DNA from: Betaproteobacteria bacterium
GTDB lineage: Bacteria > Pseudomonadota > Gammaproteobacteria > Burkholderiales > Burkholderiaceae_C
Length of the DNA: 64,000 nt
Direction: 5' to 3'
Assembly: GCA_016704535.1 (NCBI GenBank)
Contig: JADIZZ010000004.1
Span: 372,001 to 436,000, forward strand
Numbering within the stretch: the stretch's first letter is position 1; the number at the start of each line of letters is the position of its first letter. The translations under genes were made by a program, and so were the position numbers. Positions 1 through 11,200 of this stretch are shown here, piece after piece. The notes below the pieces were generated by a model that searched no databases, was not told where the DNA came from, and saw only the letters and a list, made by a program, of their open reading frames with translations.

Positions 1-36
1 TGGTGTTTCCGCGGAACGACCGCACTGCATGCGAGG

Positions 37-1216
<1,180 letters not shown>

Positions 1217-2339
1217 GGGCAGGAAGCCAGCCACGGATCACGTCCAGTGGCTGCACCGGGCTGAGACCCGCAAACAGCGTGCGCTGGTCTTGCAGCAGCG
1301 CATCACGTCCGGCAGCATCCGGCGGGCCGGCCAGCACCTCGGACAGCCGCTGCGCCAAGGGCGAAGCCAGCTGCGGCCCGGTCTCGCGCAGCAGTGCCAG
1401 ACACTGCTGGGTCTGCCGCCGCCAGTCGAGCCCACCAAACAGCGCCGTCAGGCGCGACTGCTGCGCCGAGGACAGCACGCCGTGCAGCCCAGCGCCGGTC
1501 AGCACCTGGTGGTGCAGCAACTGCGTGCTGTTCATCGGCGGCAACAGGATCACCGGCGTGTCCTGCGACAGGGCCTCGAAGACCGCGCCGATGCCCGGCG
1601 TGGTGATCAGTGTCGATGCGCCCGCGATCAGCTGCGCCGCGCGTTCCGGACTCGTGTCGCCCAGCACGGTGACCGGGCCACCGCCCAGGCCCAGATCGCC
1701 CAGGTGTGCACTGCCGATCACGGTCAGCGCCACGTCCTGCGTGGCGGCAGCATCGATCACGGCCTTGACCAGCACGAAGACCGATCCGCAGACTTGTGCC
1801 CAGCTGACCAAGGGCGAGGTGATGCCCCCCAGATCCAGCACCACACCGCGGCGCGCGGCCAAAGGGTCTGGTGGCGGCAACGGCCACAACAAGGGCGCGG
1901 TCAACGCGACCTGGGCGGCCAGGGTGCGATCGAGCAGGCCCGAGGCGCCCGGGTAGTCCTGCACCAGGTAGCCCCGAAGACCGGGCGGCACGGCGGTGCC
2001 TACGGTGGGCTCCCGCCAGGCCAGCAGACTGTCGACGAACACCGTGCGTCCGATCAGGCCCAAGGCCTGCAGATGCACGAGGGCAGGCACGTGGTTGACG
2101 CTGATGACCTGGTCGAAACCCTGCAGCGATGCTCGGTCCGCAAAACAGTGGGCAAAGGTCCCTTGACGGCATTCGACAGTCGCGGGCTTGTGCCTGTCGA
2201 TGAAGGCCCAGGCCTCGCGGTCGGCGCACAGGGTCAGGTCCGCCAGGTCCCGCAATCCATGCGCCAGGATCAGTGCCTTGGCTGCGGGACCGAAGCCGAA
2301 CGGCGCCGCAACGATCAGGACCCTGGGCTTCATGGCGGA

Positions 2340-4394
2340 TCAGACACTGGTCGCACCGATCAGCGCCTCCACGGCCCGATGCGCGACCTCGGACAGGTCC
2401 GTCGCCGACTGCCAGTGCACGCCCTGGACCGGTGTCGAAGGGCCGAAGACGGCCGCAGCGCTGCGCCGGCAATCCGCATTGTCCACGTTGACCAGCACCT
2501 GGCGCGGTTTGAGGAACTGTGCCAGCGAGAGCCAGTTCTGCCACTGGGATCGGCCGCCTGTGTCTGGCAACGCGCCATGCAGCACCAACACATCGCAAAC
2601 ATCCACCGGCCAGCTGGCCTGCGGGGCCTGTTCGCCGTCAAAGGCCACGACCAGGGCCTGCACCGCCGGGTCCAGCAACAACATCCGGGCGCCCACCAGG
2701 CTGCTGGCCAGCCCCGTGGCCACGCGGTCGGCACCCACCCACATCTCGCCGCCGCGGGCCATGCCAGCGACCTGACCGCAGCGCGACAGCCATTGATGAA
2801 TCGACCCGGCCACCTGCAGGTCAGGTCGGGCAGCCTCGATCACGATCAGCACCGGTATGCGTCCGTTGCCCCCCTTGAACAGGCTGCGCAACATCGGCTT
2901 GTGCATGGTGGTGAACATCTGCGGCATCGCATTGACCTCGCAGATGTTGGCGCCGGTTTCCAGCCACGACCGGCCGATGTCGGGTGCCAGCAGGTCGACA
3001 CCGGCCACGTCCAGCCGCAACACGCGCGCGGCGCGCTCGGCCAGGCGCAGGTTGTCGGCGTGCACCTGGTCCAGCGACAGTTCCACCGGAACGCCGCCAC
3101 TGGCCACGTTCGACGCGCTGCGCAGCCTGACCCCCTGCCCCTCAGCGGGGACCGATTCCCCCGTCAGGCCTTGGGCGGCCAGCAGTTTCATGGCCTCGTC
3201 GTCGAGGTCCATGGCGTGCAGGTAGCGGCGATCGTCCAGGGCCGTTCGGCGCTCGTGGTTCTGCTGTTCAAGCAGGATGCGGACGGAGTCGCGGCCGTTG
3301 CCAACCACCCCCCCCGGCACCCGCTCCAGCACGCCTTGCACCTCGCCGTCCACCACCTGCAGCCGATAGTCCCGCCCCGGGACATGCTTCTCGACCAGGA
3401 CCCGCTTAGACAGGCGCGCCGCTTCGTCGAACGCGGCACGCACCGCGCTGGCGTCTGCCAGCCCTGCCCGCACTCCTTCGCCCCCATCCCGATCGACGGG
3501 CTTGATCACCACCGGGTAACCCAGCGCATCCGCCTGCCGAAGTGCCTGTGTGGCGGATTCCGCCAGATGGTGGTCCGGCACCGGCAGGCCGTTCATGCGC
3601 AGCAGCGCCGCAGCGGCCTGCTTGTTGCGCGCCAGGCCAGAGGCGATGACCGGCGTTCGGTCGGTCCACGAACTTTCGAGCCAGCGCGCGTTGGCGCCAT
3701 GCCCCAGCTGAACCAGCTGGCCGCGCAGCCGTCGCCATGGCAAACCCAGCTCGGCCGCCGCCGCGACGAAGTGACCCGTGTTGAACCCGTTGAAACCATG
3801 CTTCTCGATGCTGCGCGTGAGTTGCGACAGACTGTCCGTCACCGTCGAATTCAGGCAGTCGGGTGCCTGCAGCGGCTGGCTGGCCTTGTTGATCAGGCTG
3901 ATCAGGTTCAGCACCACCTCTTGCGTGGCCGCCGGGTGCAGACAGGGTTGCGCCACCACGAAGACCGCCGGCGTACCCGATTGCCGTTTCAGCAACCTGG
4001 CTGGCTCCAGCACCGGGTGCCTTGCACGCTGCAGCAGCACCGTCGTCCAGGCCATCAGGCGCTCGACCAGGTCCGATGGGGACGCTGCGGCCATCGCCGG
4101 CATCGACGTCTCCAGCGCACTGCCCATCAGGGCATCCAACGCCCCGAGGTCGGCTGCGGCTTCCGCCTGCACCGCCAGCTCGTACTGGAAAACCGGCTGG
4201 CGGAACCCGAAGGCGTAGGCTTCGATCTTGTTGTGCCGCCCAGTCAGGTGGACCAGGCGCGGCACCCGGCGGTCAGCCGGTGCTGCCGGACTCGGCGGCG
4301 ACGGTTCGTAGGCAATGGGCGCGTGATCAATCGGCATGGGGGGTGGGGATGCGACCAGAGGCAGAACACGATAGTCGATGCCCGTGTCGGACAA
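2340..4394 (-). CDS. cyanophycin-synthetase-like ATP-grasp ligase with degenerate Mur domain
   Basis: A 684-residue protein. Residues ~36-220 resemble the cyanophycin synthetase N-domain, including VQLGHGANARWLESSWTDRT. Residues ~225-490 form an ATP-grasp domain: VVIKPVDRDGGEGV (near 290), VLVEKHVPGRDYRLQVV, the VVGNGRDSVR loop, RSASNVASGGVPVELS and the metal-binding end ICEVNAMP (near 480). The C-terminal ~185 residues align loosely with the CphA Mur-ligase part. At the place of its TGTNGKTT P-loop the sequence reads IPVLIVIEAARPD, so that ATP site is lost and the domain is about half the normal size. It probably joins an amino acid to a peptide or protein acceptor but is unlikely to make cyanophycin alone. 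Normal CphA has about 870 residues. Confidence 0.8.
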   Translation of the reverse strand: MSDTGIDYRVLPLVASPPPMPIDHAPIAYEPSPPSPAAPADRRVPRLVHLTGRHNKIEAYAFGFRQPVFQYELAVQAEAAADLGALDALMGSALETSMPAMAAASPSDLVERLMAWTTVLLQRARHPVLEPARLLKRQSGTPAVFVVAQPCLHPAATQEVVLNLISLINKASQPLQAPDCLNSTVTDSLSQLTRSIEKHGFNGFNTGHFVAAAAELGLPWRRLRGQLVQLGHGANARWLESSWTDRTPVIASGLARNKQAAAALLRMNGLPVPDHHLAESATQALRQADALGYPVVIKPVDRDGGEGVRAGLADASAVRAAFDEAARLSKRVLVEKHVPGRDYRLQVVDGEVQGVLERVPGGVVGNGRDSVRILLEQQNHERRTALDDRRYLHAMDLDDEAMKLLAAQGLTGESVPAEGQGVRLRSASNVASGGVPVELSLDQVHADNLRLAERAARVLRLDVAGVDLLAPDIGRSWLETGANICEVNAMPQMFTTMHKPMLRSLFKGGNGRIPVLIVIEAARPDLQVAGSIHQWLSRCGQVAGMARGGEMWVGADRVATGLASSLVGARMLLLDPAVQALVVAFDGEQAPQASWPVDVCDVLVLHGALPDTGGRSQWQNWLSLAQFLKPRQVLVNVDNADCRRSAAAVFGPSTPVQGVHWQSATDLSEVAHRAVEALIGATSV

Positions 4395-4951
4395 AACCCT
4401 GAATGAGGTCGACGCGATCGCTCTTGTCGCCGGAGGAACCCCGTGTCAAGACAAGACCCTGGTTGGCTCGCAGGCCCGGTGTGCAACAGGTCGACGCCCC
4501 GGGCCTTCAGTGCAAGACGTGGGAGCCCGCGGCCTGATCGCCGGCCGCTGCCGATGTCGGAAGTGGTGGCAGGTTCCAGCCCGTGCCTGCCTCGCGCCTT
4601 GACGCCGACGACCAGGTCGACCGGTGGATCATCGGGCGACGTGGCGGCCCTTTCACTTCGAATGGGTACCGTAGCCGCCAACGAGCGATGGTGGGCCGTC
4701 GACAGCACTTGGCGCACCGCCGGGTCCATCGACGGTGGCAGCGCCACGGATTGGTCGAGCATGGCCTGCAGGTTGCGGCGAAGGCCAAACCACAGTCGCC
4801 GTGTCAGGCCCATTACCGTTTTGACCTGCTTGCCAGCATCCGCTCGGGTCAGCAGGACAAGCAATCGGTCCTCGGCAGCGTCGTACCGAACGGTCAGGCG
4901 ACGTTCCGCCGAACCTCTTTGCCCGACATCCCCTGGCGTATCAGTCTGCAC
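4244..4951 (-). CDS. hypothetical protein, reading frame possibly disturbed
   Basis: A GTG start 19 bases after the preceding stop gives a convincing first ~100 residues, rich in alternating hydrophobics and Arg (RRLTVRYDAAEDRLLVLL, then LTRRLWFGLRRNLQAMLDQS). The family is not recognised with certainty. After about residue 110 (near 4610) the translation becomes Arg/Ser/Gly-rich and it runs 151 bases into the ATP-grasp gene, which suggests one or more frameshifts. The neighbouring minus-strand frame ends at 4507, leaving a more natural gap. The position between a small conserved-looking protein and the ligase suggests a shared operon. Confidence 0.45.
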   Translation of the reverse strand: MQTDTPGDVGQRGSAERRLTVRYDAAEDRLLVLLTRADAGKQVKTVMGLTRRLWFGLRRNLQAMLDQSVALPPSMDPAVRQVLSTAHHRSLAATVPIRSERAATSPDDPPVDLVVGVKARGRHGLEPATTSDIGSGRRSGRGLPRLALKARGVDLLHTGPASQPGSCLDTGFLRRQERSRRPHSGFCPTRASTIVFCLWSHPHPPCRLITRPLPTNRRRRVRQHRLTAGCRAWST

Positions 4952-4969
4952 CGGGCTACCGCCATGCGA

Positions 4970-5251
4970 TCAGCTGGTCGCGGCCTGGCCTTCACTTGCC
5001 ACTGCAGCCACATCGCTCTTCTTCTTGCGACGCTCACTCAGGCTCTTGAGCAGGTTCTGTTGAGCGGTTACGCCGGCGACAAAGCCATCCAGCGGGATGA
5101 CGAGTTGGTGCGTGACATCGACCTTGAGAGCCGGCTCGTCGGTCTTGGTCTTGCCGGTTCCGGCAACAACGGCGAGGTCAATGCGGACAAAGCCGTTATA
5201 AATCGCCAGGCCGACGATTCGGTCGGCAAAGATCACTTGTTTGTTGGCCAT
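4970..5251 (-). CDS. small hypothetical protein (93 aa)
   Basis: ATG at 5251. The protein alternates hydrophobic and charged segments in a beta-rich pattern (FADRIVGLAIYNGFVRIDLA, then VTHQLVIPLDGFVAG) and ends in a basic, probably helical tail (SLSERRKKKSD). No signal peptide and no recognised family. Ordinary codon use and its place directly ahead of the CphA-like cluster support a real gene. It could be an accessory protein or a substrate of the neighbouring ligase, but the sequence does not decide this. Confidence 0.6.
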   Translation of the reverse strand: MANKQVIFADRIVGLAIYNGFVRIDLAVVAGTGKTKTDEPALKVDVTHQLVIPLDGFVAGVTAQQNLLKSLSERRKKKSDVAAVASEGQAATS

Positions 5252-5306
5252 GTTGCTTCTGATCTGGTGAGAGGAGATGGTTGTTCGAGGTTAAGATTGT
5301 AGGCGA

Positions 5307-5498
5307 CTAGAGACCCGCCTCCCTGAGTCGGCGCAAGAGGTCTACCTCATCAACGAGCAAGGGCGGCCTGACGTGATCGGCGACGCCCGTCGAACCCTGC
5401 TTTGGCCAAGCGGCCCTCGCGTCATCGCGTGCAGGCCTACTCGGTCGAGCATCGTTGCCACTTCGCTTCGCGGCGAGGGTTCGGATGAATCTGATCAT
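5307..5498 (-). CDS. possible small basic protein (63 aa)
   Basis: A short frame with ATG at 5498 and TAG stop at 5307, 55 bases before the 93-residue gene on the same strand. It starts MIRFIRTLAAKRS, is Arg/Ala-rich in the middle and ends in an amphipathic LLVDEVDLLRRLREAGL segment. No domain is recognised. It fills an otherwise empty 316-base interval and may be the first gene of the cluster. Coding status is uncertain. Confidence 0.35.
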   Translation of the reverse strand: MIRFIRTLAAKRSGNDARPSRPARDDARAAWPKQGSTGVADHVRPPLLVDEVDLLRRLREAGL

Positions 5499-5567
5499 GC
5501 CCAGCAGTATCGGCGCCTTGCCCTCGACGCCTTGTGACGGCCATCACCCGAACGCCGGCCGCGCGAA

Positions 5568-6542
5568 TCAGTCCTTGTGGCTCAAGCCCGTGATGTCTGC
5601 GATGCGGCGGTACCGTTCCCGGTCTTGTTGAACCAGCTGCGCAAACGCGGCGACGCTTCCGCCGACAGCCACCAACCCGGCCGACTCGAACTTCGCGCGC
5701 AACGTGGCGGTCTTCAGCAGCTCGTTGACCTCGGTATTGATTCGGTCGATCACGACGGGTGGCGTGCCCGCCGGGACAAAGAGCCCGTGCCAGCCGGGGA
5801 GCACGAAAGCCGGGTGCAGCTCAGACAGCGGGGGAAGGTTGCCCACGACCGTGCGCTCCGCGTGCGGTCCGCTGGTGCCGATGGCCTTCACCCTGCCCAA
5901 CGCGATGAACGGCCTCGCGGCTTGCGGGATGTCGACTGCCAGATCGACGTTGCCGCTGGCCAGATCCGTCAGCGCCTGGACGGGCCCCTTGTAAAGCACC
6001 TGCGTGACCGGCACACCCGCTGCCACTTCGAAGAGGCCACAGCCCAGCTGGGTCGCCCCGCCGGTGGAAGCGCAGCTCAATTGCACGCCAGGTTGGCGGG
6101 CCAGTGCCAGCACCTCGCGTGGGCTGTTCGCCGCAAGACCCGCGCGCGCAAACAGAGCCAGGTTGACCTTGTTGAGCTGGACAACCGGGGCGAGGTCGGT
6201 CGCGGGGTCGAACGACATCCGATACAAGGCAGGATTGATGGTGATGCCCGTCACCGCGAACAGGATCGTGTAGCCGTCCGCTGCTGCGCGCGCGACATGT
6301 TCCATGCCGATGTTGCCGGCAGCACCGGGCCTGTTCTCCACGACCACCGGCTGGCCGAGTTGATCGGAAAGCCCCTGCGCAACCGCGCGGGCCACGGCAT
6401 CGGCGTTGCCCCCGGCACCCAAAGGCACGACCAGCCGCAGCGGCTTGCTGGGCCATGGCTGGCCGAAGGCGCTGGTGGCGGCGAACGCGGCCAACAGCAC
6501 CGCAAAGGTCTGCGCCAGGGTCGCTCGTGCATTGCGCATCAT
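5568..6542 (-). CDS. Bug/TctC-family tripartite tricarboxylate transporter receptor
   Basis: Periplasmic solute-binding protein of 324 residues. The signal peptide (MMRNARATLAQTFAVLLAAF, cleaved near AFGQ) is followed by the family start PWPSKPLRLVVPLGAGGNAD, then QPVVVENRPGAAGNIG and the C-terminal RYRRIADITGL. Family members capture carboxylates for TctAB permeases or act as orphan sensors; no TctA or TctB gene is in this window. The first ATG (6542) overlaps the TGA of the upstream CoA ligase in an ATGA, so translation is coupled. An orphan receptor paired with a CoA ligase suggests uptake and activation of an organic acid (inference). Confidence 0.88.
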   Translation of the reverse strand: MMRNARATLAQTFAVLLAAFAATSAFGQPWPSKPLRLVVPLGAGGNADAVARAVAQGLSDQLGQPVVVENRPGAAGNIGMEHVARAAADGYTILFAVTGITINPALYRMSFDPATDLAPVVQLNKVNLALFARAGLAANSPREVLALARQPGVQLSCASTGGATQLGCGLFEVAAGVPVTQVLYKGPVQALTDLASGNVDLAVDIPQAARPFIALGRVKAIGTSGPHAERTVVGNLPPLSELHPAFVLPGWHGLFVPAGTPPVVIDRINTEVNELLKTATLRAKFESAGLVAVGGSVAAFAQLVQQDRERYRRIADITGLSHKD

Positions 6543-8077
6543 CGGGTCACCTTCGTTGCTTCGATCAGTTGTCGCCTGAGGATCTTGCCCATCTCGTTGC
6601 GCGGCAATTCGTTGACACGCAGCACCTTGGCGGGCGCCCTGGAGCCCAGGCTCGCGCGCATGCTGGCCAGGGCCGATGCGTCGTCGAAGCCGGGCCGGGC
6701 TTCCACCGCCACGATCAGCACCGGTGTACCGGTGGCAGTGGGAACGGCGTAGGCACACGCATCGACCACACCTTCAAGGCTCAGCGCTGCGGACTCGATG
6801 TCGGCCGGCAGCACCTTGACACCGCCGATGTTGAGGATGTCATCGGAGCGGGACTCCACGAAGAGCAGGCCGGTCGCGTCGACCCGGCCATGGTCGCCAG
6901 AGTAGAACCAGCCGTCGCGCAGGGTCGGTCTGCCGTCGATGTACTGCTGCGGCAGATGGTCATGACGGAAGCGCAGGCGTCCGCTTTCGCTGGCACCCAA
7001 CACGCGATCCGCGTCGTCGACCACCTGGACCTGTATCCATGGCGCGATGCGCCCCGCGCAGCGGTCGGACTCCCGGTAGGTCTGGGGCGTGCCCACGGCG
7101 ACCGTGCCGACTTCGCTGGCGCCGAAGTCGACCGTGATGCTCTCGCAGATGGTGCGCGAGATTCGGGTTCGCAGCGCCTCGTTGACGGCACCGCCGGTGA
7201 TGCGCAGCCCCTGCAGCTGGGGAAAACGTTGCTGCCTCGGTTCCAGTTCGCGCACGTAGCGCGCCATGATGCCTGGCGTGCTCAGGACATGGCTCACCGC
7301 GTTGGCGTCGATGGCGGCGCACACCCGGTCGATGCTGGCGCGGGGAACCGTGACCACGGTTCCACCGGCACATAACTGCCGCAGGCAGGCGTCGACCCCT
7401 ACGGTGGCTTCGAAGCCCACCAGGGGCAGCAGCCGGATGCCCGGGCCGAACGGCCGCACGGCGCGCTGCAGGTAAAGCTGCATGAGAAACTGATGATGGG
7501 TCCAGGGCACCGCTTTCTGCCGGCCGGTGGCACCTGACGAGAGCGCGATCTTGAAGACCGCATCACCACTCGGGTCATGCGGGGCTGCGTCTTGCAGTGG
7601 CGAAACGGACGGGGCGTCCTCGCCGGCCGGCGCCCGGGCTGCCATCACCGCCTTGTCCTGCCAGTTCAGGTGCCGCGGGCCGATGGAGATCGCCTGTTTC
7701 CCGACCATCGCCGCGGCGGCTGCCGGAACCAGGAGGTGCTGGATCTGCAGTTCTTTCCAGTCATCGTGGCCAAGCCGGCGCAGTTTGCTCGGCGCCAGCG
7801 ACATGCAGATCGCACCAATCCTGGCCAGCGCCAGCACGGCCACCAGGTGGATGGCGGTATTGCCCAGCACGACGCCCACGGGTTCTGCCGCTTTGATGCC
7901 TTGTCGGGCCAGGTGGGCAGCGAGGTCATCGATCCAGGCGTGGACGCTGAGGTAGGTCCACGCCGATGGGCCTTCGACCAGGGCTGGGGCGTGGGCCTGG
8001 CTGTGTACCTGGTACTCGAATTGCCGGTACACGTTGGTTATTGGTTCCATGGCGGGAAGTTCTGCGGGCTTCGGCAC
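6539..8077 (-). CDS. AMP-forming acyl-CoA synthetase
   Basis: A 512-residue ANL-superfamily enzyme that activates a carboxylate with ATP and then CoA. The P-loop-like A3 motif reads LSSGATGRQKAVPWTH, with an unusual Gln before the Lys. The A5 region is DFGASEVG, the A7 region GWFYSGDHGRVD, the hinge SRSDDILNIGG, and the C-terminal catalytic Lys lies in NEMGKILRR. The substrate is not predictable. It lies downstream of the strong terminator of the giant gene and is coupled by ATGA to the TctC receptor gene, so these two form their own transcription unit. ATG 8077 was taken; ATG 8050 (MEPITNVYRQF) is also possible. Confidence 0.88.
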   Translation of the reverse strand: MPKPAELPAMEPITNVYRQFEYQVHSQAHAPALVEGPSAWTYLSVHAWIDDLAAHLARQGIKAAEPVGVVLGNTAIHLVAVLALARIGAICMSLAPSKLRRLGHDDWKELQIQHLLVPAAAAAMVGKQAISIGPRHLNWQDKAVMAARAPAGEDAPSVSPLQDAAPHDPSGDAVFKIALSSGATGRQKAVPWTHHQFLMQLYLQRAVRPFGPGIRLLPLVGFEATVGVDACLRQLCAGGTVVTVPRASIDRVCAAIDANAVSHVLSTPGIMARYVRELEPRQQRFPQLQGLRITGGAVNEALRTRISRTICESITVDFGASEVGTVAVGTPQTYRESDRCAGRIAPWIQVQVVDDADRVLGASESGRLRFRHDHLPQQYIDGRPTLRDGWFYSGDHGRVDATGLLFVESRSDDILNIGGVKVLPADIESAALSLEGVVDACAYAVPTATGTPVLIVAVEARPGFDDASALASMRASLGSRAPAKVLRVNELPRNEMGKILRRQLIEATKVTR

Positions 8078-8143
8078 GTGCCTGCTCGGTCCGTGGCACC
8101 GTGGCGCCGCGTTCGGCCGGGCATTGCCACCCGATCAATCATG

Positions 8144-8174
8144 AAAAAGGGCCCCCCTCTTGCGAGGGGGGCCC
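8144..8174 (-). terminator. Rho-independent terminator of the giant gene
   Basis: A perfect 11-bp stem (arms 8149-8159 and 8164-8174, loop TTGC) is followed on the minus strand by five T. It lies 67 bases past the stop of the giant calcium-binding protein gene and before the CoA ligase start at 8077, separating the two units. Confidence 0.9.
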
Positions 8175-8185
8175 GACCCTGGAAG

Positions 8186-8236
8186 GGGCTCCACCGAAGG
8201 CTGGAGTCCCGGGCTCCGGTGTAGACCGGGGCCCGG
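8186..8236 (-). other. two tandem hairpins in the 3' UTR of the giant gene
   Basis: Between the stop codon (8242) and the terminator lie two further GC-rich inverted repeats: 8209-8220 with 8225-8236 (12-bp arms, one mismatch) and 8186-8193 with 8202-8210 (one bulge). Together with the terminator they form three consecutive stem-loops. Such stacks are often found after highly expressed mRNAs, where they block 3' exonucleases (inference). Confidence 0.6.
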
Positions 8237-8241
8237 CCCGA

Positions 8242-11200
8242 TCAGCCAGCGAAGTCGTTCAGAGCCCAGGTGTCGATGTCGAAGTCCGTGACCATGCCGA
8301 CCAGGGTGACCGAGATCGTCCCTGTCGAGCTGGAGGTGGCCATGAACACGTACTGGGTCTCGTCCGCATCGCTGCTGTCGGCCGTGATGAAGATCGCCTT
8401 CGAACTGTTCGCCATGTTGATGTTGGCGTATTCACCACCAGACGCCAGCGCAGCCGCAAGGCCGGACGCCGTCGACAGATCCTGGCCACCAACGATCTCG
8501 ACGAGGCGATTCACATCGTTCTCGACGCTGCTGACGCCCGGGTTTGCGGTCAGCACCGCATTCAGCGCCACGATGTTGCTGGTCGAGAAGAACAGCGAGA
8601 AGTCGAGCACGTCGTTGCTGTCGAACGTGTTGATCGTGTCGGTGCCGTTGGCAGAGCCGGTGGCTTCGAAGATGAACGTGTCGGCGCTGTTGACTTCCGG
8701 CGAGTTCGCAGCAAGCAGGTTGGAATTGACCGCGCCCAAGTCGGTGGCCACGGTGTTCGCCTCCAGCGTGCTGTCGCCTGCTGCGTTGTCCTCTTCTTCG
8801 ATCGTCAGGTCGGCCGCAACCGGCGCCTCACCACTGGCGTAGGTGAAGACCAGATCGTTGCCCGAGGCGTCATAGTCCACCGAGGCCAACGTGAAGTTCG
8901 GCAGGAAGGTGTTCCACGTCGCCACCGAGATGGCTTCAATGGTTTGACCCACGCGGTCGGCGCTCGAACCGGAGTCCAGGCCCAGCAGCGGAGGCGTCGG
9001 GATGACGACTTCCGAACCGACAAAGGCTCCGGTCGCGTCGCCCTCGATCGTTCCGTCCTGGTAGAACCGGATCGCGCCCGTCCCATCCGACACTTCCACG
9101 TAGGCCGCAACAGTCCCGTCCTGTGCAATCGCACCGGCGTTGAACGTGAAGCTCAACTGGGCCAGCTCTTCAGGCTCGACACCACCGCTGAGCGTGTCGT
9201 TGCCGCCACCGCCACGGATGATGTCGTCACCGGCTTCACCTTCGATGTCGTCGGCGTTCTTGCTGCCAATGACTTCGACGAAGTCCAGGCCACCAACCAC
9301 ATCGACCGTCACCCCAGCGGTGCCGGTCAGGCGGCTGAAGTTCAGGCCTTCGGTATCGGTCGCGAAGAGCAGGTCACCGTCGCCGTCGAGCAGCTCACCG
9401 GTATCGGTGTTGAGCTCGAACTCGCTTCCCGAACTGCTGATCGACGCATCGGTGAGATGGATCGACGAGAACAGCGTCACTTCTTCGATCGAGTCGAGGT
9501 CACCCAGGACCACTTCGTCGTCCAAGTCGCGTGCCGAGTCGGCATCACCATCCGTGATCGGGTCGAAGATGGCGTTGAGGCCACCGCGGTCAGCCGGGCC
9601 TTCGTAGTCGGTGTCGGCGGCGTTGAGGAAAGCATCGTCGTCCTGGTTGTCGTCGTCGCCCCGCACGAAGCGCAGGTCGTTGTCGTTCAGCTCCGAGATG
9701 TCCAGGATGCTGAAGTCGAAGCCAAACGCGTCGTTGAAGCTCTCCAACTTGACCGTGTCGACTTCATTGCTGAAGGTCGCCGCGCCGTTGTTGTAGTTGA
9801 TCGCTTCGTCGTCGTTGATCTTCAAGGTGTCGCGGTCAGCCGTTCCCGGCGCATCTGAATAGAGGTCGTCCACCAGGAACAGGTCACCCAGCACGTCGTC
9901 CAGGTCTTCCATCGTGTACACATCGTCGCTGCCACCCCAGTCTTGCAGGACTTCGAAGCCCGTCAGGACCATCGTGGCTGAACTGCCGATCGACACGCTG
10001 ATCACGCCAGGCGATTGGCCCAGCACGTAGACCTTGTCGGTGTCGAAGTTGAACGTCACGCTGTCTTCGGCGTCCTGCGATGCCTCGAGCTTCAGCGAGC
10101 CGCTGGACACCGGGTTGTCGGACGAGTAGCTGGTGATGGTGTGGAAAGCGCCGCCGTTGTCGAGCGGCGTGCCGAATTCACCATTCGTGAAACCAACGCC
10201 AACGGTAATGTTGCCCCAGGCCAGCGGGTCGGTACCCACGGCGTTGGCCGGCGGCAGGGCCGCGTTGAACGCGGTCACGCTCACCAGTGCGGCGATGCTC
10301 GTTTCCAGCGGGCTGTAGCTGACGTTGTTGGCGCCACCGCGAAGGTTGAGGATGTCACTCGAATAGCGGTGGTCGATACCGGCCTGGTCGAGCAAATTTT
10401 CGCTGCCGTCGTAGGTGACTCGCTCGGCGAAGTCGCTGCCTTCGATGCGGTTCCAGGTGGCCTGGGCCACATTCTGCGCACCGCCGTCCGTCTCGTAGTC
10501 GCCCACGATGTAGCGCTCGATCATGCTGCTCAGGCCGGTGATCACGTTGCCGTTACCGTCGGCGATGCGCACCACGCTCTCGATCACGTCATCCTCGGCA
10601 AGGATGCCGGTGCCTAGCGTGCCGCCATTGCGGGTCGGCGGGAACTGGAAGTCGATCTGCACCGCGCTGCCCGCGTTCGTGAAGTCCAGAATGGATTCAC
10701 CCTGGGCCGCCACGATGCGCTCGACGCCGGTCAACTGGTCGACGCGGTCGTTGTCGTCGCTCAGATCTTCGTCACCATCGTGACTGACAAGGATCTTGGA
10801 CGTGGTCACTCCCGGGGTGATCAGCGCCGCGATCAGGCCGGTTTCAGCGAAGTAGTCCACCGTGTCGGCATTGCCCGCGCCCAGGTCGAACTCGTACTGG
10901 GTGAGGTTGTAGCCTTCGGGGATGTCGTCCGCGTCGTACGGATTGATGTCGGTGCCGGTGGTGCCGATGGCACGCAGTTCGGCCACGCTCATGCGGTCAT
11001 AGACCTGGCCGTCGTTGTCCTTGTCGTCGCCAGCGGTGCCAGCGTCGGAACTGTCGGCATCATTGATGAAGTCGTAGTTCAGGAACGAGTCGAAGGTCAC
11101 GTCCTCGTCGTCGTCACCGTCCGTGAAATCTTCGCGGCTGTTGAACATCGCGTTAGAGATGATCACGCCATCGTTGGCGGCGCTGCCCAGAACAGCTTCG

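Noticed and set aside
2340..4394. True cyanophycin synthetase
   Set aside because: The Mur-ligase P-loop is absent and the protein is about 190 residues short; no cyanophycinase gene is adjacent.
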